Shown here: piece after piece, positions 16,658-25,130 of the stretch
How positions within the stretch are numbered: the first letter of the stretch is position 1
How the letters are laid out: the number at the start of each line of letters is the position of its first letter
Origin: Runella sp. MFBS21
Lineage (GTDB): Bacteria; Bacteroidota; Bacteroidia; Cytophagales; Spirosomataceae
Length of the DNA stretch: 64,000 nucleotides
NCBI RefSeq assembly: GCF_029433105.1
Contig: NZ_JARNTW010000009.1
Coordinates: 208,749-272,748, forward strand
Direction of reading: 5' to 3'
Made by a program: the position numbers and the translations under genes
The notes under the pieces: model-generated
What the model was told of the DNA's origin: nothing
Database searches by the model: none
What the model saw: the letters and a program-made list of their open reading frames with translations, nothing else

Positions 16658-19132
16658 ATGAAGCCAATTCTATTCTTCCGAGCAGTCATTTTGCTTTTTT
16701 GTATCTCTACCTACCTCAACGCCCAACAATCGTGGATACGTATCAATCAGCTTGGCTACTTGCCACAATCCACAAAAGTGGCCGTTTGGGTAAACAAAGA
16801 AGAGGTAAAAGTGGCTGATTTCGAGCTATGTGACGCTCTTACCGACCGTGTGGTATTGAAGTCAAAAGCCGTTAAACCTTTCGGAGCTTATGCGGCTTTC
16901 AAATCAAGCTATCGGCTCAATTTCTCGAATTTTACCAAACCGGGGGGATATTATCTCAAAGCTGCGGGAGTACGTTCTCCTATTTTTAGGATTGGAGCAG
17001 ATGTCTATGACGGAACGGCCGATTTTGTACTAAAATATATGCGTCAACAGCGGAGTGGTTACAATCCTTTTTTGAAAGATTCTTGTCACCGTCAAGATGG
17101 CTATGTGATTTATTATCCTGATTCTACCCAAAATGGCAAGTTCATGGATGCGTCGGGTGGGTGGCATGATGCTTCGGATTATCTTCAATATGTGACCACT
17201 TCGGCCAATGCGACTTATCAATTGCTTTTTGCTTATCAACAAAATCCCGAGGCATTTGGTGATAGCCACGATGCTGCTGGTCATCCTACGCCCAATGGTA
17301 TTCCTGATATTTTGGATGAAGCCAAATGGGGCTTGGATTGGTTGGTAAAGATGAACCCCGCCAAGGATGTGATGTTTAACCAAATCGCCGATGACCGCGA
17401 CCACGCGGGTATGCGCCTGCCCACCAAAGATTCGGTGGTGTACAATCGCCAATGGGGCTTGGGAAGGCCTGTTTACATGGTAACGGGGCAGCCACAGGGG
17501 CTTTTTAAATACAAAAACCGCACCACCGGCGTGGCTTCTACGGCCGGAAAATACGCTTCGGCTTTTGCCTTGGGAAGTCAACTTTTGTCGAAATATTACC
17601 CTGATTTTTCTAAGAAAATACTACAAAAAGCACTAGACGCTTATGATTTTGGAAAACGGTTTCCGGGAGTATGTCAAACAGCCCCGGGACGTGCTCCTTA
17701 TTTTTATGAAGAAGACAATTATGTAGATGACATGGAGCTGGCGGCGGCGCAGTTGTACCAACTCAACTCATCGACCCCAACCTATCTCAATGATGCCGTT
17801 AATTTTGGGAAAGCCGAACCTACAACCCCGTGGATGGGTGCGGATACTGCCAAGCATTATCAATGGTATCCTTTTGTCAATTTGGGACATTATTTGTTGT
17901 CAAAAAATAATCCGACTTTTCGTCAATTCATGAAAGACGGAATTGAGAAAGTAAAAACGCGTGGACAAAACAATCCTTTCTTGAATGGGATACCTTTCAT
18001 TTGGTGTTCCAACAACCTGACAGTAGGGATTTTGACTCAATTGCATTTGTACCGTTCCCTTACCAAAGACCGTCAGTATGAAGAATTAGAGGCGGCCATG
18101 CGTGATTGGCTTTTTGGCTGTAATCCGTGGGGTACAAGCATGATTTGTGGCCTTCCAGAAGGGGGCGATTGGCCTACAGACCCCCATTCGTCTTTTACAC
18201 ATTTGTATCAATATCGCATCGATGGGGGTTTGGTAGATGGTCCAATTTATGGGAGTATTTTTGGTAAACTTATTGGTATTACTTTATACAAGCCAGACGA
18301 ATACGCTGATTTTCAGTCAAAACTGGTGGTGTATCATGATGATTATGGCGATTATTCTACCAACGAACCCACTATGGATGGTACGGCGAGTTTGAGTTAT
18401 ATCTTGTCGGCTTACCAAAAAGAAGGAAAAAGTTTACAGGCTAAGCATAAAAAAGAACAAACGGGAGCAATCATCCAAATGGATACCACTCAAAAGCGGG
18501 TGTTTCTCACTTTTACAGGGCATGAGTTTGCGGAAGGGACAACAACTATCTTAAAAACTCTCAAAGAGCAGAATATTAAAGCTTCATTTTTTCTGACGGG
18601 CGATTTTCTGCGAAATCCTGCTTATCAATCTTATGTGGAGCAAATGCACCGTGAGGGGCATTATGTAGGAATGCACTCCGACAAGCATTTGCTTTATTGT
18701 GACTGGAACAAACGCGATTCGTTGCTGATTAGCCAAGAGCAGTTTGAAAAGGATATCCAAGCCAATGCTGCCGAACTAAGTCGAGTGGGGATTGAGCCTG
18801 CAAAGGCGTCTATTTTTATGCCTCCTTATGAATGGTATAATGCTTCTATCAATGATTGGGCGCGAAATATGGGTTTGACACTCGTTAATTTTACCCCAAA
18901 GATTGGTACAAATGCCGATTATACTTGGCCCGAATTGCCCAATTATCGAAGTAGTGAGCAGCTACTCAAGCGTTTTTGGGAGTATGAACCCTCCTCACCT
19001 AATCATCTAAATGGGGCGATTGTATTGATTCACTTGGGTACTGACCCACGCCGCAAAGATAAATTTTATGACAAGCTGCCGCAGATTCTACAACAACTGA
19101 AGGCAAAAGGCTATCAGTTTGGCAGGTTTTGA
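16658..19132 (+). CDS. Secreted GH9 endoglucanase-type enzyme fused to a polysaccharide deacetylase-like domain
   Basis: Start at 16658 gives a signal peptide ending ...TYLNA-Q; an upstream in-frame start at 16616 runs through the preceding terminator and is rejected. The 824-residue protein has an Ig-like N-terminal GH9 domain (25-110), a GH9 (alpha/alpha)6 catalytic domain (115-590) with base Asp171/Asp174 (WHDASDY) and acid Glu570 (DYSTNEP), and a C-terminal NodB-like deacetylase domain (610-824). In the latter, the metal His pair HSDKH (673-677) and PPYEW (722-726) are present, but the usual TFDD motif reads TFTGHE (618-623). The enzyme probably attacks a beta-linked glucan or acetylated amino-sugar polymer in the periplasm or outside. 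Confidence 0.9.
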   Translation: MKPILFFRAVILLFCISTYLNAQQSWIRINQLGYLPQSTKVAVWVNKEEVKVADFELCDALTDRVVLKSKAVKPFGAYAAFKSSYRLNFSNFTKPGGYYLKAAGVRSPIFRIGADVYDGTADFVLKYMRQQRSGYNPFLKDSCHRQDGYVIYYPDSTQNGKFMDASGGWHDASDYLQYVTTSANATYQLLFAYQQNPEAFGDSHDAAGHPTPNGIPDILDEAKWGLDWLVKMNPAKDVMFNQIADDRDHAGMRLPTKDSVVYNRQWGLGRPVYMVTGQPQGLFKYKNRTTGVASTAGKYASAFALGSQLLSKYYPDFSKKILQKALDAYDFGKRFPGVCQTAPGRAPYFYEEDNYVDDMELAAAQLYQLNSSTPTYLNDAVNFGKAEPTTPWMGADTAKHYQWYPFVNLGHYLLSKNNPTFRQFMKDGIEKVKTRGQNNPFLNGIPFIWCSNNLTVGILTQLHLYRSLTKDRQYEELEAAMRDWLFGCNPWGTSMICGLPEGGDWPTDPHSSFTHLYQYRIDGGLVDGPIYGSIFGKLIGITLYKPDEYADFQSKLVVYHDDYGDYSTNEPTMDGTASLSYILSAYQKEGKSLQAKHKKEQTGAIIQMDTTQKRVFLTFTGHEFAEGTTTILKTLKEQNIKASFFLTGDFLRNPAYQSYVEQMHREGHYVGMHSDKHLLYCDWNKRDSLLISQEQFEKDIQANAAELSRVGIEPAKASIFMPPYEWYNASINDWARNMGLTLVNFTPKIGTNADYTWPELPNYRSSEQLLKRFWEYEPSSPNHLNGAIVLIHLGTDPRRKDKFYDKLPQILQQLKAKGYQFGRF

Positions 19133-19150
19133 AAAGGGGATTACTGGATA

Positions 19151-19351
19151 ATGAAATCAGAAAACACAAATGGTTTTGAGTGGCTTCATATCACAAAGCG
19201 TACAAATTGGAAATATTGTATGCCGAAATCTAAAGATGAACAGTAAAAAATCCCCTCCTGCCTCTCCTCTTTAGATGCCCTCATCACGGCAGAAGCGGAG
19301 AAAATAGTACAATTGAAATTGCATAAAAAGGGATTGAGGAAGGAGTTGTAA
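19151..19351 (+). pseudogene. Relic of the 3' end of a type I restriction specificity gene (hsdS)
   Basis: Reading the frame of the ATG at 19151 gives about 31 codons ending ...PKSKDEQ, then a TAA stop at 19244-19246, then KIPSCLSSLDALITAEAEKI and VQLKLHKKGLRKEL before a second stop at 19349-19351. This closely follows the C-terminal helix of HsdS proteins, which typically read ...KEQQKIAxCLSSLDxLI... and end KALKxHKKGLMQQL. The internal stop falls where a Gln codon (CAA) is expected. The rest of hsdS, hsdM and hsdR are absent, so it is a decayed fragment of a lost system. Recognition is from memory of the family. Confidence 0.7.
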
Positions 19352-19483
19352 TAAAAATGAGTATAGCACTTGAAATAGCATAGGAGGTAAGTGATGCTAA
19401 GAAAAATATCATACTGATCTATTTTAGGTTTTGCCTTTCAGTATTTTATGGTGAAAAGCTTTGATTTTCCTCCCGACTTAAAT

Positions 19484-19522
19484 AAAAGAGGCTGATTGCG
19501 TTAGGTGCAATCAGCCTCTTTT
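19484..19522. terminator. Bidirectional terminator
   Basis: Perfect 16-base stem (19484-19499 with 19507-19522) with A-run and T-run flanks, between the plus-strand hsdS relic and the minus-strand transporter gene. It can terminate transcription from either side. Confidence 0.85.
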
Positions 19523-19567
19523 GTATGCCTTTTGGCTACGGTAATTAGACCATAAAAGCTGACGTAA

Positions 19568-20794
19568 TTAATTTTTTGGCTTAGAAAAAACGAGGCCAAA
19601 AAGTAAAATCACTACATAACAAATGATAGGCATAAGGTATGATTGGGCTACATCAATATCGGCTACTTTTCCCATGATAGGAGGAAAAACGGCTCCACCT
19701 ACTACCCCCATCACGATATAAGAAGAAGCTTGTGGTTTGAGAGGACCCAAGTTGCGTAAACCTAGACCAAAGATAGTTGGGAACATAATACTCATAAAGA
19801 AGTTGAGCATCATCAAAGCGATAAACGACGCCCAGCCCCAGGTTTGAGAAATAATCAAACACATCAGAATATTGGCACCTGCGAAAATGGCCAAAAGGAT
19901 ATTGGGCTTAACAAACCGCATCAAAAAAGTACCTACTGCACGGCCTGCCAAGAGTAATACCATGCTGAAAGCAAAATAGTATCCTGCTTTCTCGTCGGTC
20001 ATATCGGGAATGTATTTGACGGCGTAATTGATAAAAAACGCCCAAGTTGCTCCTTGTGCTGCTACGTTGAAAAACTGCGCAATCGCCGCCCAAATAAAGT
20101 GACGGTGAGCAAACAAGCCTTTTTGAGGCGTACCCGAGGCTGACTCATCGCTGCCTGATGCTTCGGCTGTAAGCGGTGGTACTTTAATAAACGAAAAAGA
20201 AATCGCCACTGCGGCTACTACCGCGCCAATCACAATATAAAGGTATTTGACGGGGGCTAAATCGGCTACGACATCGCCCGTTGGTACATTGCGAAGCATA
20301 ATATAAGAACCTACCACAGGTCCGATAATGGCTCCCACACCATTGAAAGTTTGTGAGAGATTGATACGTTGCTCAGAGGTCTCTTCATGACCGAGGGCTG
20401 CTGAGAAAGGGTGAGCGACGGTTTCGAGGGTAGCCAATCCACAGGCTAATACAAACAATGCCAAACGGAAGAAATCAAAAGATTGGGCTTCGGCGGCGGG
20501 GTAAAACATAAAAGCGCCGATGGCATATAAAGCCAATCCCAAAAGAACGCCGTTTTTATAACCATATTTTTTCATGAACAATCCTGCCGGAATCCCCATG
20601 ACGAAATAAGCCCCAAAGATAGAAAATTGAACCAAACCCGAATCGGCAATGGAAACATTCAAGACCGTCTGAAACCGTCGGTTGAGCAAGTCACCCATGG
20701 TGATAGCAATACCCCATAGCAAAAAAAGACTAGTCACAAAGACGTAGGTGGGGACGTATTTGGCGGTAAGTAAAGGCGCTTTTTTCATTATCAA
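19568..20794 (-). CDS. FucP-like major facilitator sugar:proton symporter
   Basis: Protein of 408 residues with about twelve hydrophobic helices. The N-terminal LFLLWGIAITMGDLLNRRFQ segment, the MKKYGYKNG loop, the TLETVAHPF segment and QTFNGVGAIIGPV are the pattern of the FucP/GluP sugar symporter family, which imports L-fucose, glucose or galactose with protons across the inner membrane. It sits 83 bases downstream of an L-fucose-dehydrogenase-like SDR on the same strand, so L-fucose or a similar deoxysugar is the likely substrate. The start could be either of the first two Met codons (20794 or 20788). Confidence 0.88.
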   Translation of the reverse strand: MIMKKAPLLTAKYVPTYVFVTSLFLLWGIAITMGDLLNRRFQTVLNVSIADSGLVQFSIFGAYFVMGIPAGLFMKKYGYKNGVLLGLALYAIGAFMFYPAAEAQSFDFFRLALFVLACGLATLETVAHPFSAALGHEETSEQRINLSQTFNGVGAIIGPVVGSYIMLRNVPTGDVVADLAPVKYLYIVIGAVVAAVAISFSFIKVPPLTAEASGSDESASGTPQKGLFAHRHFIWAAIAQFFNVAAQGATWAFFINYAVKYIPDMTDEKAGYYFAFSMVLLLAGRAVGTFLMRFVKPNILLAIFAGANILMCLIISQTWGWASFIALMMLNFFMSIMFPTIFGLGLRNLGPLKPQASSYIVMGVVGGAVFPPIMGKVADIDVAQSYLMPIICYVVILLFGLVFSKPKN

Positions 20795-20844
20795 AATTGA
20801 AATTTGAAAGGTTTAGGGTTGATTGAAAAATAAGAGACACAAAG

Positions 20845-20873
20845 CTTTTCCAAGGTTTTAAGCCTTGGAAAAG
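20845..20873 (-). terminator. Intercistronic hairpin between SDR and transporter genes
   Basis: Perfect 11-base stem (20845-20855 with 20863-20873), directly after the SDR stop, without a strong T-run on the minus strand. It may weaken read-through or stabilise the upstream mRNA rather than terminate fully. Confidence 0.5.
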
Positions 20874-20877
20874 AAGG

Positions 20878-21666
20878 CTAATGTTTGATAATAGACCTAT
20901 CCAAGTGTACATATCCGCCATCTACGTGGATAAGCTGACCAGTGGTATGGCTCGATTTGCTAGAAAGTAAGAAAGTGACCATGTTGGCGATTTCGTCGGG
21001 AGAAGTCATGCGGTTTTCAAACGGAATCCGACTATTGATTTCGTTGAGGGTTTCTTCGGGATTGGGAAGGGTTTTAATCCACTTTTCGTAAAGAGGGGTC
21101 CAAGACTCGGCCACGATGAGGGCATTGACTCTGATACCATACTTGAGCAATTCGACGGCCCATTCACGGGTGAGGGCATTGCGAGCACCGTTTGAAGCCG
21201 CATAGGCAGAGGTATTTCCTTGGCCTGTTTCGGCTACTTTGGAGCTTACATTGACGATAGGGCCTTTGGTCTTGATGAGATAGGGCAGAGCGTGATGAGC
21301 CAACAAATAATAATGTACCACATTTTTGTGAAGCGAAGCCATGAAAGCCTCGTAGCTACCATTTTCGAGCCCTACGCCATCGTTGACACCTGCGTTGTTG
21401 ACGAGGCCGTCGATTCTACCAAAACGCTCTACGGTAAGGCGCACGGCCTTTTCGCATTCGGCGGGGTCGGTAAGCTCGGCTTCGATGCCATAGGCTATAC
21501 CGCCTAAGGCTTCGATTTTGTCGATAACGACTTGGTTGTCGGCTGCACTACGACCAATAATGACCGGAATCGCTTCTTCTACGGCCAACGTACGGGCAAT
21601 CGCTTCGCCAATTCCTTTGGCACCACCCGTCACAATAATTACTTTTTCTCTAAGGTTTAGATTCAC
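20878..21666 (-). CDS. Short-chain dehydrogenase, L-fucose dehydrogenase-like
   Basis: Classical SDR of 262 residues: NAD-binding TGGAKGIG (13-20), NNAG (90-93), catalytic Ser142 and Tyr155, and the C-terminal HTTGQLIHVDGGYVHLDR segment. Bacterial L-fucose dehydrogenases of this shape oxidise L-fucose to L-fuconolactone as the first step of the non-phosphorylating pathway. The position normally holding catalytic Lys (YxxxK) reads Asn159 (YAASN); this may be a subfamily trait or may alter activity. It lies upstream of a FucP-like importer and shares its strand with the radical SAM gene before it. Confidence 0.85.
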   Translation of the reverse strand: MNLNLREKVIIVTGGAKGIGEAIARTLAVEEAIPVIIGRSAADNQVVIDKIEALGGIAYGIEAELTDPAECEKAVRLTVERFGRIDGLVNNAGVNDGVGLENGSYEAFMASLHKNVVHYYLLAHHALPYLIKTKGPIVNVSSKVAETGQGNTSAYAASNGARNALTREWAVELLKYGIRVNALIVAESWTPLYEKWIKTLPNPEETLNEINSRIPFENRMTSPDEIANMVTFLLSSKSSHTTGQLIHVDGGYVHLDRSIIKH

Positions 21667-21713
21667 TTTTTCAGAAAATATATTGGTTTGAAAAATAACT
21701 GTGCTTTATAATT

Positions 21714-22736
21714 TTATGCCCATACTTGAGTGCCTTCGGTACAGTTTTTACACATTTCGATTTCAGACCGTGAGCGTATCAATGATTGTCTAAAATTGCG
21801 ATAAGCTTCACTTTGCCAGAGGTGCTGAAAAGAGGTTTCGGAAACATCCCCCAAACGATAATGGGCGTCTTTGTCGAAACAGCAAGGGACCACTTTACCG
21901 TCCCAAGTAATCACGCACGAATGCCACATTTTCCAACAATGTCCGTCCATGCTATTTTTGATTTGATAGCTTCCGTCTGATTGTTGGGCGTAGCGAGAAT
22001 ATTTGTCAATGGTCGGAATGAGCGGGTCGCCTTGCTCATAATCATAGATTTGGGCGGTTTTGAGGCCAAGTTCATCTACTCCGATTTCGTTTGCCAATTT
22101 TTTTACATCCTCAATTTGGTGCTCATTGGGTCGAACCACCAAAAACTGAAATACCACGTGTGGCGTTTTTGATTTCAACAATCGCTTCCATTTGATGATA
22201 TTGCGCGTCCCGTCGAGTACTTTTTCGAGTTTGCCACCTACTCTATATTGTTGATACACATCCTGTGTAGTACCATCGATTGAGACAATAAGTCGGTCGA
22301 GGCCACTTTCTACCGTGCGGCGCGCTATGGCATCGCTGAGGTAGTGGGCGTTGGTAGAAGTAGCAGTGTAGATTCCTTTTTGGGAAGCATATTTTACCAG
22401 TTCCAAAAACTTAGGATGTAGATAAGGCTCGCCTTGAAAATAAAAGATAAGGTACAACAACGAATCTGCTAACTCATTGATAGTTTTCTTGAAAAGTGTT
22501 TCTTCGAGCATACCCGTAGGTCGCGTAAAGGAGCGTAGTCCACTGGGGCATTCGGGACAGCGGAGGTTGCAGGAGGTGGTTGGCTCAAAAGAAATACTCA
22601 TAGGTAGGCCACGATGAATGGCTTTACCCGTAAATTTTGATTCATAAAAACTATATATCACTTTGAGGGCATTCCAAATACGCTTGCGAGTGAGTTTGGA
22701 AAAAAAATTAAGCCCATCGTTAAAGTTTCGATTCAT
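21714..22736 (-). CDS. Radical SAM protein with SPASM domain
   Basis: The 4Fe-4S/SAM-binding CNLRCPEC motif lies near residue 60. A C-terminal SPASM domain (CVITWDGKVVPCCF and later CKNC) binds auxiliary iron-sulfur clusters. Start set at 22736 (MNRNFNDG); the alternative ATG at 22775 lies inside the terminator hairpin of the preceding gene and is rejected. This gives 340 residues. SPASM radical SAM enzymes modify peptides, sugars or proteins (for example sulfatase maturation), but no peptide precursor or sulfatase gene is adjacent, so the substrate is unknown. Confidence 0.87.
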   Translation of the reverse strand: MNRNFNDGLNFFSKLTRKRIWNALKVIYSFYESKFTGKAIHRGLPMSISFEPTTSCNLRCPECPSGLRSFTRPTGMLEETLFKKTINELADSLLYLIFYFQGEPYLHPKFLELVKYASQKGIYTATSTNAHYLSDAIARRTVESGLDRLIVSIDGTTQDVYQQYRVGGKLEKVLDGTRNIIKWKRLLKSKTPHVVFQFLVVRPNEHQIEDVKKLANEIGVDELGLKTAQIYDYEQGDPLIPTIDKYSRYAQQSDGSYQIKNSMDGHCWKMWHSCVITWDGKVVPCCFDKDAHYRLGDVSETSFQHLWQSEAYRNFRQSLIRSRSEIEMCKNCTEGTQVWA

Positions 22737-22749
22737 CGGCAGGAGTGGA

Positions 22750-22790
22750 AATAAAAACTTTCCGAAAGGTAACATATCTTTCGGAAAGTT
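22750..22790 (-). terminator. Terminator after the sugar isomerase-like gene
   Basis: Perfect 13-base stem (22756-22768 with 22778-22790), 9-base loop, and a T-run on the minus strand. It separates the TIM-barrel gene from the radical SAM gene and fixes the latter's start downstream of it. Confidence 0.8.
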
Positions 22791-22836
22791 GGTGATGAAT
22801 AGGAGAGTTTAGCCCGTATGATTGTTGACCTATTGG

Positions 22837-23763
22837 CTATCCTAAGTATTGGCGGAGGTAGTTGCGACTGGTCAAAATCGCCGATTTTACATCTTCGATA
22901 CTTCCTTCGTAAGCTTTGTCTTCTACTTCTATACATACTGGTCCGCGGTAGCGTACGTCGGTAAGAGCCGCAAAAAATTTACCCCAATTGACATCGCCCA
23001 GGCCCGGTAGTTTAGGGCTGTGGTATTCCAAAGGATTGGCCATGATACCTACGCGGTCGAGTTTGTCTTTATACACTTTGGCATCTTTGAGGTGGATATG
23101 ATGCAAGCGGTCTTTGTAATCATAGATGGGTTTGGCTTCGTCCATCATCTGCCAAATCATGTGCGACGGGTCATAGTTGAGACCCAAAGCTCGGCTAGGG
23201 ATGATTTCAAACATACGATCCCAAATAGCAGGTGTAGTGGCTAAGTTTTTGCCGCCGGGCCATTCATCATTGGTAAAAAACATGGGACAGTTTTCGATAC
23301 CAATTTTGACATTGTGCTCTTCGGCTATTTTGATGATGCTAGGCCAAATCTCCCCAAAAGTCTTGAGGTTGTCGGTGATATTTTTGGAAGGGTCGCGACC
23401 AATAAAGGTATTGACATTGTGTAATCCCAAGCGAGCTGCTGCTTTGATGAGTTGCTTGATATGTTCTTGATAAAAACTCGCTTTATCAGTATCGGGGTCG
23501 AGAGGGTTAGGGTAATATCCTAATCCTGAGATGAAAACGCCTTTTTCTTTGGCATAATGCATTAGATAGTGAGCATAACTTGTATCCGTCAAAACGCGGT
23601 CTACGTCGATGTGAGTAACCCCTGCATACCGACGAGCATCGGCGTTGTTGGTAGGCCAGCACATGATTTCTACGCAAGAAAATCCATGATTGGCGGCAAA
23701 ATCTATCACGTGTTCGTAGCCAAAATCGGCTAAAATGGCGCTTACAAATCCAAGTTTTAACAT
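22837..23763 (-). CDS. Xylose-isomerase-like TIM-barrel sugar isomerase/epimerase
   Basis: Start at 23763 gives [20 protein letters not shown], the normal family N-terminus; an upstream in-frame ATG adds 31 unrelated residues. The 308-residue protein is an AP-endonuclease-2-type TIM barrel. It has metal-ligand segments [25 protein letters not shown] and [10 protein letters not shown], and a Glu near the end in [11 protein letters not shown]. Relatives isomerise or epimerise sugars and inositols or cleave 3-keto-glycosides. Cytoplasmic, single gene closed by a terminator. The precise substrate is unknown. Confidence 0.87.
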   Translation of the reverse strand: MLKLGFVSAILADFGYEHVIDFAANHGFSCVEIMCWPTNNADARRYAGVTHIDVDRVLTDTSYAHYLMHYAKEKGVFISGLGYYPNPLDPDTDKASFYQEHIKQLIKAAARLGLHNVNTFIGRDPSKNITDNLKTFGEIWPSIIKIAEEHNVKIGIENCPMFFTNDEWPGGKNLATTPAIWDRMFEIIPSRALGLNYDPSHMIWQMMDEAKPIYDYKDRLHHIHLKDAKVYKDKLDRVGIMANPLEYHSPKLPGLGDVNWGKFFAALTDVRYRGPVCIEVEDKAYEGSIEDVKSAILTSRNYLRQYLG

Positions 23764-23918
23764 ATCTAAGGTTGATTTTTGAATTGGGCTGCAACTTACT
23801 AAAAACCGTTTGGAGAAATTATAATATTCCCGAAAAAACGAAATAAGCGCAAGCATAGGGGAAAAAACAGCATAGATTGTCTTTGGTTTAAAACATACAA
23901 GCCATTAAAATAAAACCT

Positions 23919-25130
23919 ATGAAAACAACTACAGCTGCTACGGCCACGGAGCGTTTATTGATAGTGGATGGTCTACGAGGATTTGCCCTTTTTGGAATTT
24001 TGATTGCTCATATCACGTATTGGTTCAATGCCGGGCCTATGCCGGATGGTGTTATTCAAAAATTTGACGGTATTCCTTTTCAAATTGCGGCGACTTTCGA
24101 AGGGATTTTTGTCTCGGGCAAATTCTACACATTTTTCTCTTTTTTGTTTGGCTTGAGCTTTGCTCTTCAAATGAAAAGCCGTGATTTTACGATAGCGCGT
24201 TTTGGGTGGCGACTGTGTTTGTTAGGGCTGATTGGGCTCATTCATAGTCTGCATTGGAGAGGTGATATTTTGAGTATATATTTTGTGGTAGGCCTGGTAA
24301 TGATACCCCTGCGACGACTAACGGACAAATGGCTGGTAGTACTGGCTTTTTTGTTAATACTTAATCTCCCAAGCCGTATTCGAGAAGTATATCATTGGAT
24401 AAAGCCTGTAGCTGAAGCAAGTCCTCAACAGCGAAAAATAGAAGAAGCCAATACCCGCCAATATTGGGATATGCTTAAAAGCGGAAATTATGTGGAGCTG
24501 ATAAAATCCAATATTCCAGCGATTGCCACCAAGTTTGATTTTCAATTTGACAGTGGAAGGATATATATCACTTTAGGATATTTTTTGTTGGGGCTGTTAG
24601 CTGGGCGTCGCCGATGGTTTGCTGATTTGAGTGAAAATCGTTCTTTTTTGAGAAGATGGTTTAAAATAAGCGGTTGGGCTACACTCGGGATTATTGCCGT
24701 GGCGGTTCCGTTTGGACTGATGTTTGGACAAGGTCCGCCCAAACCTTGGTTCAACATAGTGATGGGCACCCTTTTTGACGCTCACAGTATGTTTTTGACA
24801 TTTTTCTATATCACTGGCATGACGCACCTTTTGCAAAAGAAAAGTTGGGCGAGTTTGCTCCAACACTTCTCAGTGATTGGCAAACTCGCCCTTACTTCTT
24901 ATTTAGGCCAAACCTTGATTGGAATTGTGCTTTTCTACGGCCTAGGTTTCAATCTTTTAGGGGAAATCAACCCGTGGATATGTTTGCTCTTGACTTTTCC
25001 AGTCTATGGTTTGCAAGTGGTGTTTAGTCATTGGTGGCTTTCCAAATTCTATTATGGCCCTGTCGAATGGCTCTGGCGGTCGCTTACTTATGGCCGCTGG
25101 CAGCCTATGAGACGGGTAATTATATCTTGA
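23919..25130 (+). CDS. DUF418-family integral membrane protein (YeiB-like)
   Basis: Protein of 403 residues with eight or more hydrophobic helices. It opens with RLLIVDGLRGFALFGILIAHI, typical of DUF418/YeiB proteins, which resemble membrane acyltransferases; the C-terminal third (GKLALTSYLGQTLIGIVLFYG) is the DUF418 domain proper. Function unknown; acyl transfer to an envelope component is a reasonable guess. Its 3' end overlaps the convergent surface-protein gene by 11 bases. Confidence 0.88.
   Translation: MKTTTAATATERLLIVDGLRGFALFGILIAHITYWFNAGPMPDGVIQKFDGIPFQIAATFEGIFVSGKFYTFFSFLFGLSFALQMKSRDFTIARFGWRLCLLGLIGLIHSLHWRGDILSIYFVVGLVMIPLRRLTDKWLVVLAFLLILNLPSRIREVYHWIKPVAEASPQQRKIEEANTRQYWDMLKSGNYVELIKSNIPAIATKFDFQFDSGRIYITLGYFLLGLLAGRRRWFADLSENRSFLRRWFKISGWATLGIIAVAVPFGLMFGQGPPKPWFNIVMGTLFDAHSMFLTFFYITGMTHLLQKKSWASLLQHFSVIGKLALTSYLGQTLIGIVLFYGLGFNLLGEINPWICLLLTFPVYGLQVVFSHWWLSKFYYGPVEWLWRSLTYGRWQPMRRVIIS

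Noticed and set aside
19151..19243. Short intact gene of 31 codons
   Set aside because: It continues after the stop into HsdS-like sequence, so it is better read as part of a pseudogene.
22737..22775. Earlier start for the radical SAM gene
   Set aside because: The ATG at 22775 is inside a perfect terminator hairpin of the preceding gene.
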